This document shows, piece by piece, positions 9,118-22,555 of a stretch of DNA of 40,874 nucleotides (its first letter is position 1; each line of letters begins with the position of its first letter). The stretch covers positions 249,834-290,707 of the forward strand of contig NW_005201851.1 in the NCBI RefSeq assembly GCF_000372725.1. The letters are read 5' to 3'. This DNA comes from Emiliania huxleyi CCMP1516 (lineage: Eukaryota > Haptophyta > Isochrysidales > Noelaerhabdaceae). The translations under genes were made by a program, and so were the position numbers. The notes beneath the pieces are model-generated. The model saw nothing but the letters and a program-made list of their open reading frames with translations, was not told the origin of the DNA and did not search any database.

Positions 9118-10080
9118 ATGGCGTTCAAGGCTCGTGCCCCCTCCACACCTATGGCCTCGCAAAGCTTGTCGCGCTGCCGGCGCGGTCTTGCGGTGGCACG
9201 GAATAGCTCGTGCCCGGCGCATGCGTGGATCGACGCTGTTGCGCCGCTGCTACTCGAGCCACAGATGACATTCATCAACGCTGGCGCCAACAAGGGCTAT
9301 CAGGTCGCAGAGTTTCTGCAGCGCTTCCACTCAGCAGCTGCTGCTTCCGCCGGCTGGCGCACCAACGCGGATTGGCTGGCAGCGATCAAGGCGTTCCGGC
9401 CGCACGGGGTCCTCACGTCGTGTGGCGTGTGCATGACGTGCCAGTCGCCAGCCCCAGCCGTCCGCCTGCATGCGCCCTCAGTGCGGGTGCACGCCTTCGA
9501 GCTCACTGCGTGCAACCACTGGCTGCTGAAGAACCTCTTTGAGAGATTGTCTGTCCCAGGGATCGCGCACCACGTCGCCGTCACGAATCGCAGCGGTCTC
9601 GTCTACGGACCGTCGCGCTGCGGAGGCGGCGACGAGGGCGCCTCGGCGCTGATGCGCAATGCGCCTGGCCGGTGGAACAACCCGCAACCGGCCACCTCGG
9701 TGGACGACTTCTGCGCCAAGCACGGGCTGGACAAGGTGCACTGGCTGGCCGTGGACACAGAGGGCTTCGACGCGCTGGTTCTCGAGGGAGCGCAGGCCAT
9801 GCTGGCATCTCGAAAAATCGACGTCGTCGAGTTTGAGTACCACGATCGCGTCGGCTACTGGCGCCCGCGCTTCGAAGAGAAGCGCACCCTCAAGAGGTCT
9901 CTGGACGCGCTCCACGCGGCGGGGTATGAGTGCTTCTGGCAGGGCAACGACGGCCGCCTTGCATCGGTCACGCCCGCGGGCTCGACGTCGTGGTGCTCGC
10001 CCGGCGGGGTGGGCTGGAGCAACCTGGTGTGCTCCAGCGTGCCGCGCATCGTCGCCAAGCTCCAGTCGCTCGCGGTGTGA
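9118..10080 (+). CDS. FkbM-type methyltransferase, intronless
   Basis: A 320-residue uninterrupted frame. The first in-frame ATG (9118) is used because the frame upstream opens with GTG. A Rossmann SAM-binding pattern is visible: FINAGANKGYQVAEFL as motif I near residues 51-66, VHAFEL as the acidic post-II position, then the FkbM signature TSVDDFCAKHGLDKVHWLAV followed by DTEGFDALVLEGA, and DVVEFEYH. FkbM proteins use S-adenosylmethionine, often to O-methylate sugars or lipid-linked glycans. No clear signal peptide. About 85 bases past the stop is AATAAA (near 10163), a possible polyadenylation signal. Substrate unknown. It lacks the introns that break up neighbouring genes, so it may be a retrocopy or a transferred gene; that is inference. 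Confidence 0.85.
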   Translation: MAFKARAPSTPMASQSLSRCRRGLAVARNSSCPAHAWIDAVAPLLLEPQMTFINAGANKGYQVAEFLQRFHSAAAASAGWRTNADWLAAIKAFRPHGVLTSCGVCMTCQSPAPAVRLHAPSVRVHAFELTACNHWLLKNLFERLSVPGIAHHVAVTNRSGLVYGPSRCGGGDEGASALMRNAPGRWNNPQPATSVDDFCAKHGLDKVHWLAVDTEGFDALVLEGAQAMLASRKIDVVEFEYHDRVGYWRPRFEEKRTLKRSLDALHAAGYECFWQGNDGRLASVTPAGSTSWCSPGGVGWSNLVCSSVPRIVAKLQSLAV

Positions 10081-10740
10081 CCGTGCAACCCGCGGAAGTT
10101 TGGCAGGGGTGCGGACTAAGACTGGCGCGGTGCGGAAATACGAATCGCAGCAAAAGTAAGGAATAAAGGTCTAAAGGAGCCGCCCGCCCCCGCACCTAGA
10201 GGTTAGACAGCGTCCTAATCTAAATCTGAGGATTGAGGATTGAGGCATCGCTTCAGTGAGGCCAAATTGCGCCAAAGTGAGTTTATATGGATGTGTGAGA
10301 ACGGTATACGTACGGGACCCCGCGAGGGAGGCACGCGGACCGACTCGTGGGGACTCTGCTGCACGCCGTTCCACACGTTTCTCTCAGCGTGAGCGAGACG
10401 TGGAAGAGTGCCACCGTCGGGTAGCTGGGACGGGTCGGCCCGGAGCATCAGAGTACAAACAAAACAACTCTCTCTCAGAGTATTGCAATAACTGAGTAAG
10501 TAGGCCGTCGTGTTCGCGGCGAGCCAAAGAAAGATCGACTTGCATATCGATTTCGACTCGACGGGCGCATGCAGGCATCACGTCTCCATTGGCATTGCTC
10601 GCGCCTTGCACGCGCAAGGGACGTGAAAGCCCGGGAGCACTTGGAGCCCAGGACCGGGGAGCTAAGAAGCGCAAACACTTGCGGAAAATTTTCTTCTTTT
10701 AATTTAACACGTGTCTCGTCGGGGCATCCACAAGATTGTT
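10081..10740. other. Intergenic, no gene recognised
   Basis: Includes the short phrase AAACAAAACAACTCTCTCTC at about 10458-10477, shared with about 22018-22037. Otherwise no support for coding or RNA genes. Confidence 0.4.
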
Positions 10741-10746
10741 GCCCAA

Positions 10747-11249
10747 ATGAATACATTCGTCCCGCCCGCGTTCGCCATGGCCGTCGTCTTGGCTCAGTCG
10801 TTCATCACCACGGCGGCGGCGACGATCACCGTGTCGCGCAGACAGTACGCCTCTGCTGTCGCGCAGACACACGCCTTTGTGGCCGCCGGAGCTTGTGCCG
10901 TGGCCGCACCTCGGCGTAGCGACGCCGGCGGCTGTGAGGCTGCGGTCATGCCACAGAAGCAGTATGTCTATCGGGCAAATCTTTGCCAGCTCAAGCACGA
11001 GGTCAGCACCACGTCCTTGATCTCGACAGCACGCTGCCGTGGCCAGCGAGTGGGGCAGCTTGGGTGGAAGGTGCGCTACGCTACCCCGGAGCGAGGCTCT
11101 TTCGTGTTGTCAGCGCTCCCCAGTTCCTTGAGAGTGGCCTTACCGCCAACTTCATTGACGAGTTTGTCTCTCTCGAGGCCTCTTATTACGGCCAGGTCAT
11201 GAGCGAGCGCGAGTTTGCAGCCGCACTAGTTGCGGGACGAGCCTTCTAG
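10747..11249 (+). other. Two overlapping plus-strand frames, possible small gene
   Basis: One frame opens at ATG 10747 (MNTFVPPAFAMAVVLAQSF, a signal-peptide-like hydrophobic start). A second frame to 11249 ends with FRVVSAPQFLESGLTANFID and then EFVSLEASYYGQVMSEREFA, which looks like real protein sequence. No AG|G junction that joins the two in frame was found. It may be one gene with an unrecognised short intron, a decayed gene, or chance. No family recognised. Confidence 0.3.
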
Positions 11250-12280
11250 GTAGGGGCGCCGGACGGGCCGCACGCTGCTGAGCGCTGCTGGCAGCCGCAG
11301 GCAGGAGGCCAGCCGCATAGAGCCGTATTCCATACACACACAGGTGCCCGGAGCTCGCATGGGGTTCGTTCGGAGTGTATGCACCGCTCCCTGCTTGTGT
11401 TAGATTTTTTGCAATACCAAGCAAGTCAAATGAGGAGTTGCGGGTGTGTGGTGAGGCTGCCGCGCGCCCGCATGCCCAGAGCCTCACGCAAGAACACATC
11501 ACCGAAGCTTCGGTCTTCTTTCTGGCGCGCCTGTCAGAGAAAATTCAAAAGCACGTTCAGTTACAAGAAGGATTTCCTCAGCACCCATGATTCCGGGCAA
11601 GAACGCCACGTAACCCATAATATTCCGGGTCTTGGTGAGCCTACTCTCGAGGCGTTGCGAATAGCGCCGCTGCGAGCAGTGCACTGTACTGCAAGCAGCA
11701 GCGCGCCAAAACGCCCCAATCCGCGCGCTGCATCAGGCCGTGCAAGGCGAGCAGCCGCCTCCACCGTTGACCGAGCAACCCGACGGCGGCAAGCAAATAT
11801 TGCGATCGGGGCGAATCGGATCGTAACATTTGGCGTGGAGAGGCGGTGCGAGGCGCGTGGAGGCGCGCGAGCGGCGGGAGAGCAATGCGCGGTGCGTCGG
11901 GTGGCATGGCGAAGGCGGCGATGGCGAGGAGGCGAGGAAATTCCGCAATGCACCGTGAGCGTCGATTTCTCGGGCCTTGTGCAGGATCTCGTGGCGAATC
12001 TCGTGTGTGCATGCGTGTTACGTTAGGCTATCAAAGTACCTGCGCTGCACCGCGGCGCGAACCCACGGGTCCACTGGCGGTCCCCTCATTATCATTCAGT
12101 ACAGCTCCGGTCAAAAAACACTCTGCCCGAACGCCGGCCTGGGGTGGTGTGGAGTCACCGGCGCGCTGCGTTAGTCATGGGGAGTCACTGACGCGTGGAG
12201 GCGGAGGGAATGTAGTAGGGTGGGGGGACCGGACACCGTCGGGTTGTTTCAAGCCACGCAGGACACGTGCCAGCGGCCGT
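11250..12280. other. Long stretch without a recognisable gene
   Basis: Frames on both strands are Arg/Ala-rich and lack conserved features. Around 11500-11600 the sequence is less GC-rich. Nothing I can support as a gene. Confidence 0.4.
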
Positions 12281-12610
12281 TCATGACCGTTACATGACGT
12301 TATAAAAGTTGAAATTACCGTTACAACCTCAATGACCGTTACGACCGTTACGACCGTTACATTGACTGATGTGGTGCCGTACCTGCCCGTGGTGCCGTGT
12401 TCGCCGGGTGGTGCCGGGCGGTGCCGGGGGATCCTGGAATTTCCCACATAAGTACTGATTGAAATTCGATGAATTTCACATACGTGCAAATTAATTCATT
12501 TGCGTCGTGCCGTGTTCGCCGTGTTCGCCGTGTTCGCCGTGTTCGCCGGGTGGTGCCGGGTGGTGCCGGGTGGTGCCGGGTGGTGCCGGGTGGTGCCGGG
12601 TGGTGCCGGG
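12281..12610 (+). repeat. Short tandem repeats: GACCGTTAC, GTGTTCGCC and GGGTGGTGCC
   Basis: Six or more ACCGTTAC words lie at 12285-12361, three of them in a tight 9-bp tandem. At 12510-12550 there are four copies of GTGTTCGCC, and at 12546-12615 seven copies of GGGTGGTGCC. Single copies of the latter two also sit at 12398-12427. No coding role. Confidence 0.85.
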
Positions 12611-13050
12611 TGGTGCTGGGCGAAATCGGTGACCTGAGCTCAAAATCGCTCAAAATCGCTTCGCTTGACCCCGCTGCTCTATGCCTTGCGCGGCTTGAAC
12701 AAACCCCCGTTAGTAGGAGCGGTCCGGCGCGGCCCCGAGACCTCCACCGACCTTTCGCGGGTTGTTTTGCGCGGGAGAGAGGCCCGCCCGTAGCGTGTAC
12801 GTTAGCTGCCCTTTTCGCAACGCCGGCCGAAGGCAAGGCAACGCAAGGCAAGGCAAGGCAAGGCAAGGCAGAAGACCCCGCACCCGGGATCCCGGGACCC
12901 TCAGGCGTGACGCGCTAGCTTTCTAACCATCCCTACAATTGTATCGTAAAGCCGTACTCAAGAGAGAGCAGCGCAAAGGAGGACCTTTGAGCTTTGTCCA
13001 TCACGTCAGTGTACTCGAAGTGTACGTGGCCAGTGCGTGCACCGAGCTGC
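12611..13050. other. Intergenic with (AAGGC)n
   Basis: A short AAGGC repeat lies at about 12832-12871. The segment next to 13050 should hold the 3' untranslated region of the minus-strand methyltransferase-like gene. Confidence 0.4.
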
Positions 13051-14268
13051 TCACGGGACGCCGTTGCGATTGACCCAGATCTCGTTGAGACGCGACGGGC
13101 CAGAGTACGCGGCGTGATCAAAGCCCTGTGCGCGCAGCAGGCTGCGTATTTGCTCGTTGACGGACTCGATGAGGAAGACGGACACGTGGATGGCCCAATC
13201 CATGCCCTCGAGCACCGAGAGCTCGGCGCCCTCGACGTCGAGCGACCAGAAGTCAACGCGCGCCACGCCCATCGCCTTGAGCACGCGCCCAATCGGCACC
13301 GCGCGCACGCGATAGCTGTCGCCGCCCGCGCCGCCGATTACCTTGCCGCAGCATCCGTGCCCCGAGAAGCTGAGCGTCTGTGTGCTCGCGCCAAGCGCCG
13401 CCTCGAGACGCCATGCGAGCGGGCGGCGCGTGAAGAGGCCCGCAAAGTTGAGAGGCGACGCCTCGACCATCAGCCCGCGCCACCCGAGGTGACGCTCAAA
13501 GAAGAGCGAGTTCGAGCCGTCCGCGGCGCCGTTGAGCCCGCCGACCTCGATGAAGAATCTGTCGCGCTTCTGGGCAAAGTACGTGCGGTAAATGTGGTGC
13601 GCGTCTGCGAGAAAGTAGTGCTTGGCAAAGTCGGACTCGTACGCAGTGCGCTCGTGCGCGGGCGCGGACACATCGGGCGCGACCACGACGCTCGCGCTCG
13701 CGGCCGCGACGGGCGCGTACAGCAGCAGCGGCGCGTCTGGGTCCGCCTCGACAAGCACTTTTCGCAGGCTCAGCCGGCGCAGCCGCTGCTCGGCTTGCTG
13801 CAGGCGGCGCTGCGGCGCGGGTGCGAGTGTGCACTCCAGGGAGGAGCAGCTCAAAGCCTGCACGCCGCCCGCGTACACGCTCGCCTTTGGCTCACGCAGC
13901 AGCCGAGCCGTGCACACGACACTCGAGAGGTTTTGAGCTGCCAGGGCTGAGGCTGCACGGCGTGGCATGAAGAGGTCAGCGTCGCCAAACGAGAGCAGTG
14001 TTGAGTGGCCGTAGCCGCGCGCTTGGCAGTCGAGCCGAGATGCTGCGCAATTGACTGCGCTGCAGCGTGGCCACCGGGCACACAAGTCCACTGCCTGCTT
14101 TCTCGGAAATGAGCACTGGCCAGGTACTGGCGGAGGGTCCATGCACCCTCGCTGCTTGCCGCCGGTGAGACAGCGACCGACGCAGTCGGCCTTGTGTGCC
14201 GGTATGCACGCGACATCGGTGTCCTCGACAATCGAGGCGGAGAGCAGGAGCGTGTAGAGGGCCGACAT
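13051..14268 (-). CDS. Secreted FkbM-type methyltransferase-like protein with Cys-rich N-terminus
   Basis: A 405-residue intronless frame. The ATG at 14266-14268 is chosen over upstream codons because it opens with a short hydrophobic stretch (MSALYTLLLSASIVEDTDVA), a plausible weak signal peptide. Residues about 21-75 contain about eight cysteines, suggesting a disulphide-bonded lumenal or extracellular region. The C-terminal half carries the FkbM fold: FFIEVGGLNGAADGSNSLFF (SAM motif I), GWRGLMVEAS, then VDFWSLDVEGAELSVLEGMD. It is a different subtype from the protein at 9118-10080, whose motif I is FINAGANKGY. Likely acts on glycans in the secretory pathway; substrate unknown. A CG/GA simple repeat just upstream (14288-14313) may belong to its promoter. 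Confidence 0.8.
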   Translation of the reverse strand: MSALYTLLLSASIVEDTDVACIPAHKADCVGRCLTGGKQRGCMDPPPVPGQCSFPRKQAVDLCARWPRCSAVNCAASRLDCQARGYGHSTLLSFGDADLFMPRRAASALAAQNLSSVVCTARLLREPKASVYAGGVQALSCSSLECTLAPAPQRRLQQAEQRLRRLSLRKVLVEADPDAPLLLYAPVAAASASVVVAPDVSAPAHERTAYESDFAKHYFLADAHHIYRTYFAQKRDRFFIEVGGLNGAADGSNSLFFERHLGWRGLMVEASPLNFAGLFTRRPLAWRLEAALGASTQTLSFSGHGCCGKVIGGAGGDSYRVRAVPIGRVLKAMGVARVDFWSLDVEGAELSVLEGMDWAIHVSVFLIESVNEQIRSLLRAQGFDHAAYSGPSRLNEIWVNRNGVP

Positions 14269-14696
14269 GTGCGCACCAACCAGCGCCGTCGCGCGCGCGC
14301 GCGAGAGAGAGAGACAGATACACACAGAGCGCCGACCGAGCCGCCGACGAGATCAGAATTTATTTCTCCCTGGCCTCTGCCAGGGGCCCCTCCACTCGCC
14401 TGCACCTGCTCGAACCCTGAGCACTGTGCAGCGTTGCACGCGTTGCATGAATGCACGTTGAGTTGTACGAAGGTGGTAGTAATTATTGTCTTGAGTATTG
14501 CGCGTCTCTCGACCGAGAGCGCTAGCCTCTACCCCTTCGGTCCGTCGAATCTCGGCGCGGCAGATGCGACGCCGAGACTGACAAAACCTCCCTGGTGGTG
14601 GGCTGCTGAGCCTCCCCCACACACGAGAACACCACAGGGACACCCGTGACACCCTAGACAACAGAGGGAGAGAGAGAGAGAGAGAGAGAGTCCGAC
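14269..14696. other. Upstream region with CG and GA simple repeats
   Basis: Contains GCGCGCGCG followed by GAGAGAGAGA near 14291-14313 and a second GA run at 14667-14691. No coding segment supported. Confidence 0.45.
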
Positions 14697-15066
14697 GGAG
14701 GAAAGTGGCGGCTACCCCGTACGCGAAAACTTTTTCTTTTTCGCGATGCATGTCAGACGCTGTCACGCCGACTGCTGCTCGTCGTCGTCGTTGAGACGGA
14801 CGAGGGAAGATGGCAAGACCTCCCGCGCTCGCTTCCTCGTGTCGCTCGACGCCTACATCACGCCGCCCGGCTGTCACGACCGCGGCCGGCGCGACGGCTC
14901 AGTGCGACTCGTCGTCTTCAAACGGGCGAGGACCGGATCCACCTGGCTTCGCAAGGAGCTTCAGTCCGTGCCCTTCGTCCAGCTCGAGTTCGAACTCCCA
15001 ACTCCCATCCCCATGCGCCTCAGTCAGACCTCGGTGTGGTGGAGCCCGGTTGGTTGCTGCCTATGA
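14697..15066 (+). pseudogene. Truncated sulfotransferase copy
   Basis: About 260 bases (14725-15000) nearly match 16441-16695, the 5' part of the intact sulfotransferase gene: both include the T-rich leader ending in TTTTTCGCGATGCATGTCAG, and both encode RFLVSLDAYITPPG and the PAPS-binding loop FKRARTGSTWLRKEL. Homology stops abruptly after QLEFE. The sequence then runs into the dispersed repeat found at 15700-16400 and soon reaches a stop. The catalytic remainder is missing, so this is a 5' gene fragment left by a segmental duplication. It could be transcribed, since the leader is copied too. Confidence 0.8.
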
Positions 15067-16400
15067 GATGGAAAATTGTGGGACATCGAGAGTGCGTGCT
15101 TTACAGCCTCCTACTCTGTGTGTTTTAATTACAATTCTCTCGTAACCCTCAGTCTGTAGTGAGACTTTGGTGGCCCTGTAAGAGTGAGTTGATCGAAAAA
15201 TCATCGTCTGTAGTACCCCGTCAGTCATTATGAACCATTACTACTCATCCGCGGTTGGATGTTGCCACCTATTGAGAGATATGGAAGATAGTATCGAAAG
15301 ATTTGTGCTTGAGTGCTCCACCTAAGGACCTTTCCTCTCCGACCGCCCCGGCTAGTTTCCGAGGTCGCTCGACGCAGATTTCTTCTTTCATTTGCCAAGT
15401 GCCCGGCCCGCTGGGTTTGACGTGAGGAGGCGAATGAAGATACAACTTACTACGAACATCAAGGAGGACAACTTACCACGTACATCCTACCGAGTGAGGA
15501 GCACCTTCCCTGTGAATGCATAACATCAACACTGTGAATGCATAACATCAATCAATGACGTCATTATGAATCATTACTACGATCATCTTCAGCTCCAAAA
15601 GTGCACCTCATGCTTGCTTGCTTGGGATTTGGCGAGTCAGAGCCGTCTCTCGACAGCCACGCTCGCGGAATCGTACAGACGGAGCTCATCCTCACGATGC
15701 GGCGCACGTGCTGTGTTCATGAGGACCTCTCGAGTGAGGACCTCAGATCTGTTCGGTGAGGACCTCAGTCTGTGTGAGGACCTCTTCTCACTCACACCGT
15801 TGTGAGCTGCCCCGACCTCCAGCCACTATTGGTGCAACACTATTGCAATACAGACAGTGTGCTCAGCCCGCGTCTGAGGGTAGGCCCAGGGTAGACGTGG
15901 CTCCTTCCCTCCTTCACTCCCGTGTGCGCCTCGGTCAGACCTCGGCGTGTGCAGCGCGGTGCTGTGCCTCTTGAGAGATATGGAATGATGTGTATGGACA
16001 TTATCGAAATGTTTGTGCAAGAGCTGGGCTTCTTACGCATGGGATCTTCTGTCAGCTAAACTTGGAGGAGTGCGGTCATTACAACACGAAGACTTCTTTT
16101 TTCGCGATGCGGGGCACGCGATGTGTTCACGAGGACCTCTCGTTCTGTTCCGTGAGGACCTCTCCGCGAGGACCTCTTGTCACTCCCCACTGTGTGGGCT
16201 GCCCCGACCTCCAGCCACTACAGACAGTGCTCAGACCGAGGGTAGGCCGACGGTAGACGCGTGGCTCCTCTCCCTCCTGCTCCTCCACTCTCCCATCCCG
16301 CATGCGCCTTGCTTGGTCAGACCTCGGAGCAGCGGTTGCATGAGAGAGACGATATATGTATAACATATCGAAACTATTGTGCATCTGGGAAAGCGACGAT
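15000..16400 (+). repeat. Local array of a ~400-bp GAGGACCTC element
   Basis: Two good copies (about 15700-16025 and 16110-16400) and a broken one (about 15015-15310) share ordered blocks: a cluster of GAGGACCTC words, CTGCCCCGACCTCCAGCCAC, GGTCAGACCTCGG, and an A/T-rich tail with GAGAGATATGGA and TATCGAAA. A further head cluster is at 1-130. The last copy ends about 50 bases before the leader of the intact sulfotransferase gene. Between 15070 and 15700 I see no gene. Confidence 0.7.
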
Positions 16401-16461
16401 CGTCGTGTACATGCACATCCTTTCTTTTTTCTTTCACGCGCGAAATTCTTTTTCGCGATGC

Positions 16462-18191
16462 ATGTCAGACGCTGTCACGCGTTTGCTCGTTGAGACCGGA
16501 CTTCGAGCGAAGATGGCAAGCCCTCCCACGCGCTTCCTCGTGTCGCTCGACGCCTACATCACGCCGCCCGGCTGCCTCGACAGCGGCCGGCGCGACGGCT
16601 CAGTGCGACTCGTCGTCTTCAAACGGGCGAGGACCGGGTCCACCTGGCTTCGCAAGGAGCTCCAGTCCGTGCCCGGCGTCCAGCTCGAGTTCGAGCCGTT
16701 CACCGACGGCCGGCCGGCGCAGCACTGTCCGCCTGCGTTCTTCACTGCGGCGCTGACGATGGCCACTCACCGGCGGCTCCGCTGCGTCGCTGCGAGGGAC
16801 CGTGAGCGGAGCTGCTACTGGCGGCGACACTGCAACGCGAGTCTGCTGCCGCCGTGGCGAGGCCGCGAGCGGCCACTCGTCGCGGGCGTCGTGCTCAACC
16901 CAGCCTACGCGCCGGGCGCAGACTGGGACGCCATCGCGAGAGGCGCGACGATCGGCGGCCCTCCGCTGCGCACGGTTTGGCTCTGCCGCACAAACCTGAT
17001 CAAGATGGCGATGAGCGACCTCCGCCGCCTCGCCAAGCGGCGGCTGCGCGCCGCCACCGCGTCCGGCCCGCCCCTCGACTCGCCGGCCGCCTCCTCCTCG
17101 CTAGACTCCTCCTCGCTCCTCAACGGAACTGTGGCACCTGCTGCTTTGCTCGCCAAGGCCGCCGAGGCGCTCTCGCGGCAGACGGTGTGTGCTCACGGCC
17201 CCCGGGGCGTCCCTCGGCGGTTCCACTGTTGATCTGAGACTGAGAATGATGCATGTTAAGCGTCGCAGGTGCTTCACGGCCCGTGGGCGTCGCTCGGCGC
17301 GGGCGGGAGGCCGAGCGGGATGGTACTGCTCTCGAGGACCCGCCGCGGCACTAACTAAGGAATTCGACGCAATTAATTAACGAATTAGGTGCTGCTCTAC
17401 GAGGACCTGCAGCGGCAGCGGCTCCTCGCGCTCCGGTGTGCTCACCTACCTGACCACTCACTAATCACTTGTTGATGAAGTAATTGGCTAACGAGTTAGG
17501 TCCGTGCTGACCTACCTCGGATAAGTAATTGGCTAACGAGTTAGGTCCGTGTTGACCTACCTCGGCGACACCGCGCACACCGAGGCACAGTCCGCGGCGA
17601 CCTGCTAGGAGCCTTCACGGAGCCTTCTAGCAGCCGTTCGCGTAGGCGTCGCCTCCGAGCCGGGCCCTGCCCGCGAGCTGGAGCGGCAGGCGGCGCTGGA
17701 GGCGCGCGCGGCCGAGGACGCGGCGACCGCCACTAATTGATTGATGAGTGGAGGAGGTAATGAAGTCATTACTTAACTCAGGCGCGCGGCGAGGATGCGG
17801 CTACCACCACGCACTGGGCCAAGGCGCCCGAGGCCTCTGCGGCACACGTCTCTCCAGCGGCTTGGAAGCAAGCAAGGCTGCCTGCTTCTGCTAGGCGCCC
17901 GAGGCCCTGTGCGGCACGTCTCTCTCGCTCGCCGCCTGCGACGCCTTCGAGGCGGAGAGCGCGGCGCGGAGCTGCCTCCGCGCCCAGCTCCGCTCCCCCG
18001 TCCCCGTGCCCTTCTCTTTCCCGCGCGGCGGCGGCGGCCTCTCGGCCAGCGGCTGGTGCACCGCCCTCCCTCTGCTCGACGAGGCGTCACCTGCACACTC
18101 GCGCTCCTGCGATTCACTAACCGCCTTTCATCACGAGTCGTTAATGGGTAGGCGCCGTGCCACACTGTCGCGCTGGCCTGCTACTAGCTAA
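16462..18191 (+). CDS. Sulfotransferase, six exons
   Basis: Exons 16462-17184, 17389-17435, 17545-17564, 17646-17701, 17782-17823 and 17895-18191 join in frame to 395 codons. The start is uncertain: a second in-frame ATG lies at 16513. The enzyme should move sulfate from PAPS to a glycan or protein. Evidence: the 5'-phosphosulfate loop VVFKRARTGSTWLRKEL at residues 51-67, the 3'-phosphate region RTVWLCRTNLIKMAMSDLRR near 170-189, then VLLYEDLQRQ and VLTYLGV, the usual Tyr-Glu-Asp-Leu and YLGV blocks, and a C-terminal KAPEALCG...CLRAQL segment. Introns 2, 4 and 5 are bounded by direct repeats of the exon edge. The gene could read on into the next sulfotransferase: a donor-like GAG|GCGTC at 18083 allows it. 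Confidence 0.75.
17436..17544 (+). repeat. Intron made of three copies of the exon edge (sulfotransferase 1, intron 2)
   Basis: The phrase GTGYTSACCTACCT occurs at 17438, 17493-17520 and 17545-17562, the later two each preceded by GAGTTAG|GTCC. Using the first as donor and the last as acceptor gives LLALRSVLTYLGV. The second copy could serve as an alternative acceptor but leads to a stop codon at once (GGATAAG). Confidence 0.75.
17702..17894 (+). repeat. Two adjacent GC-AG introns each flanked by direct repeats (sulfotransferase 1, introns 4 and 5)
   Basis: Intron 4 (17702-17781): GAG|GCGCGCGCGGCCGAGGACG at the donor and CAG|GCGCGCGGCGAGGATG at the acceptor. Intron 5 (17824-17894): AAG|GCGCCCGAGGCCTCTGCGG and TAG|GCGCCCGAGGCCCTGTGCGG. 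The 14-codon exon between them (17782-17823) starts with the same repeat. Confidence 0.8.
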
Positions 18192-18470
18192 TCACCTGTT
18201 CACTCGTGAGCTGTTCATCGACACAGTCCTCGTGCCACTCCCGCTCGCCCCTCGAGCTGCTCGGCCTCGCTCGCCCGGCTGCCTCGGGGGGCGGGGCCCG
18301 CCGGAGAAGCGCGACGCGTGGGCCGGCGGTGCTCGAGGCGGGACAAGAAGCGGGCGGGGGAGCCGGGGCTTCTACACACAAGGCCGAGGAGGAGGAGGAG
18401 GAGGCGTGGATGGTGTGATCAATCTGAACAACTGACGGCTGATGATAAGTAGTCTGCGGCGTGGCGGGAG
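18192..18470 (+). other. Possible upstream exon of sulfotransferase 2
   Basis: A frame after CACACAG|TCC at about 18227 reads SSCHSRSPLELLGLARPAAS and continues to an acidic EEEEE run near 18395-18410. There GAG|GCGTGGATGG could be a GC donor that pairs with GGGAG|GCGTGGCGGG at 18470. No in-frame ATG was found, so the true 5' end, or a link to the preceding gene, is unresolved. Confidence 0.35.
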
Positions 18471-21692
<3,222 letters not shown>

Positions 21693-22360
21693 CATACGCC
21701 ATCGTCCGGCTGACGGCTTTAGATCTAGATGTCTGTCTGTCTGTCTGTCTGATCGGACCTCTTTCTTTGGAATTGGATTTGAGGTGCGCGTTGCGGGATG
21801 CGGCCGAAAAAGCGAAAGACCCCCATGTCCATGTGCAGCCACACAGCACACACACTCGGCACTGGCACACAGAATCCCAACAACGCGACAAAAAGCGTAC
21901 CGCCGTTGGTTGACTTCCGGCCGCCCCACCCCCCGGTACTGCGCATGCTCGAGCCCCGGCGAGGGCTTGTGCTGTGAATGCAGGCGTGGTCTGTACTCGC
22001 CAGGGCTTTAAGAATTTAAACAAAACAACTCTCTCTCACAGGACACAGGCTCGACACAGGTGCGAACTGGCGCGTGCTAGTACTATCACCGGCACACCAC
22101 CGGAGCCGCCTAAGCGACTCCATTAAGAACGGCAGTGCACTCCGCACCATGCACAATGCCGTATAGGCTACAGCGGTACTGGCTACCGGGACCGCCGCAA
22201 ACCAGTTTTGTCACACACTGTAGCGTGGAGGACTGATCTTAAGACTGATTGAACGAGACGGTGGCTCAGAGCGTTTGCTGTACGGTAGTGGCCAGCCAAT
22301 CTCCAAGGCGCAACGCCAACGGGTCAGAAGGAGTATCGTATGTTGTAAGTTGTATGCTCA
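21693..22360. other. Intergenic with an inverted copy of the 580-803 hairpin motif
   Basis: At 22093-22123 the sequence CACCACCGGAGCCGCCTAAG, CGACTCC is the reverse complement of the head of the 131-bp duplication near 587 and 718. A CTGT microsatellite lies at 21732-21750. No gene supported. Confidence 0.5.
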
Positions 22361-22555
22361 GGTAAGGTAAGGTAAGGTAAACGTCTCCACACACACAAAG
22401 TGGTGGGGCAAGGGGGGGCGACCCTCGCATCTCCACGCCCGGGACACGGGCAGGAGCCCCACGGCATTCAAAGTGCAAGCACCGGCCCGGTGCCGTGGGT
22501 GAGCAACCTGCACCCCACTCCCTCCCTCCCAGACACAACCCGCACACAACCCCCA
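22361..22555 (-). repeat. SINE-like dispersed repeat with (TTACC)4 tail, copy 1
   Basis: About 195 bases closely match 32326-32520, in the same orientation. Shared blocks include CTCCACACACACAAAGTGG, GGGGCGACCCTCGCATCTCC, ACGGGCAGGAGCCCCACGGC and ATTCAAAGTGCAAGCAC. Read on the minus strand, both copies end in four TTACC units, which looks like the 3' tail of a target-primed retroelement. A diverged piece is at 40227-40312. No protein is encoded. Confidence 0.8.
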
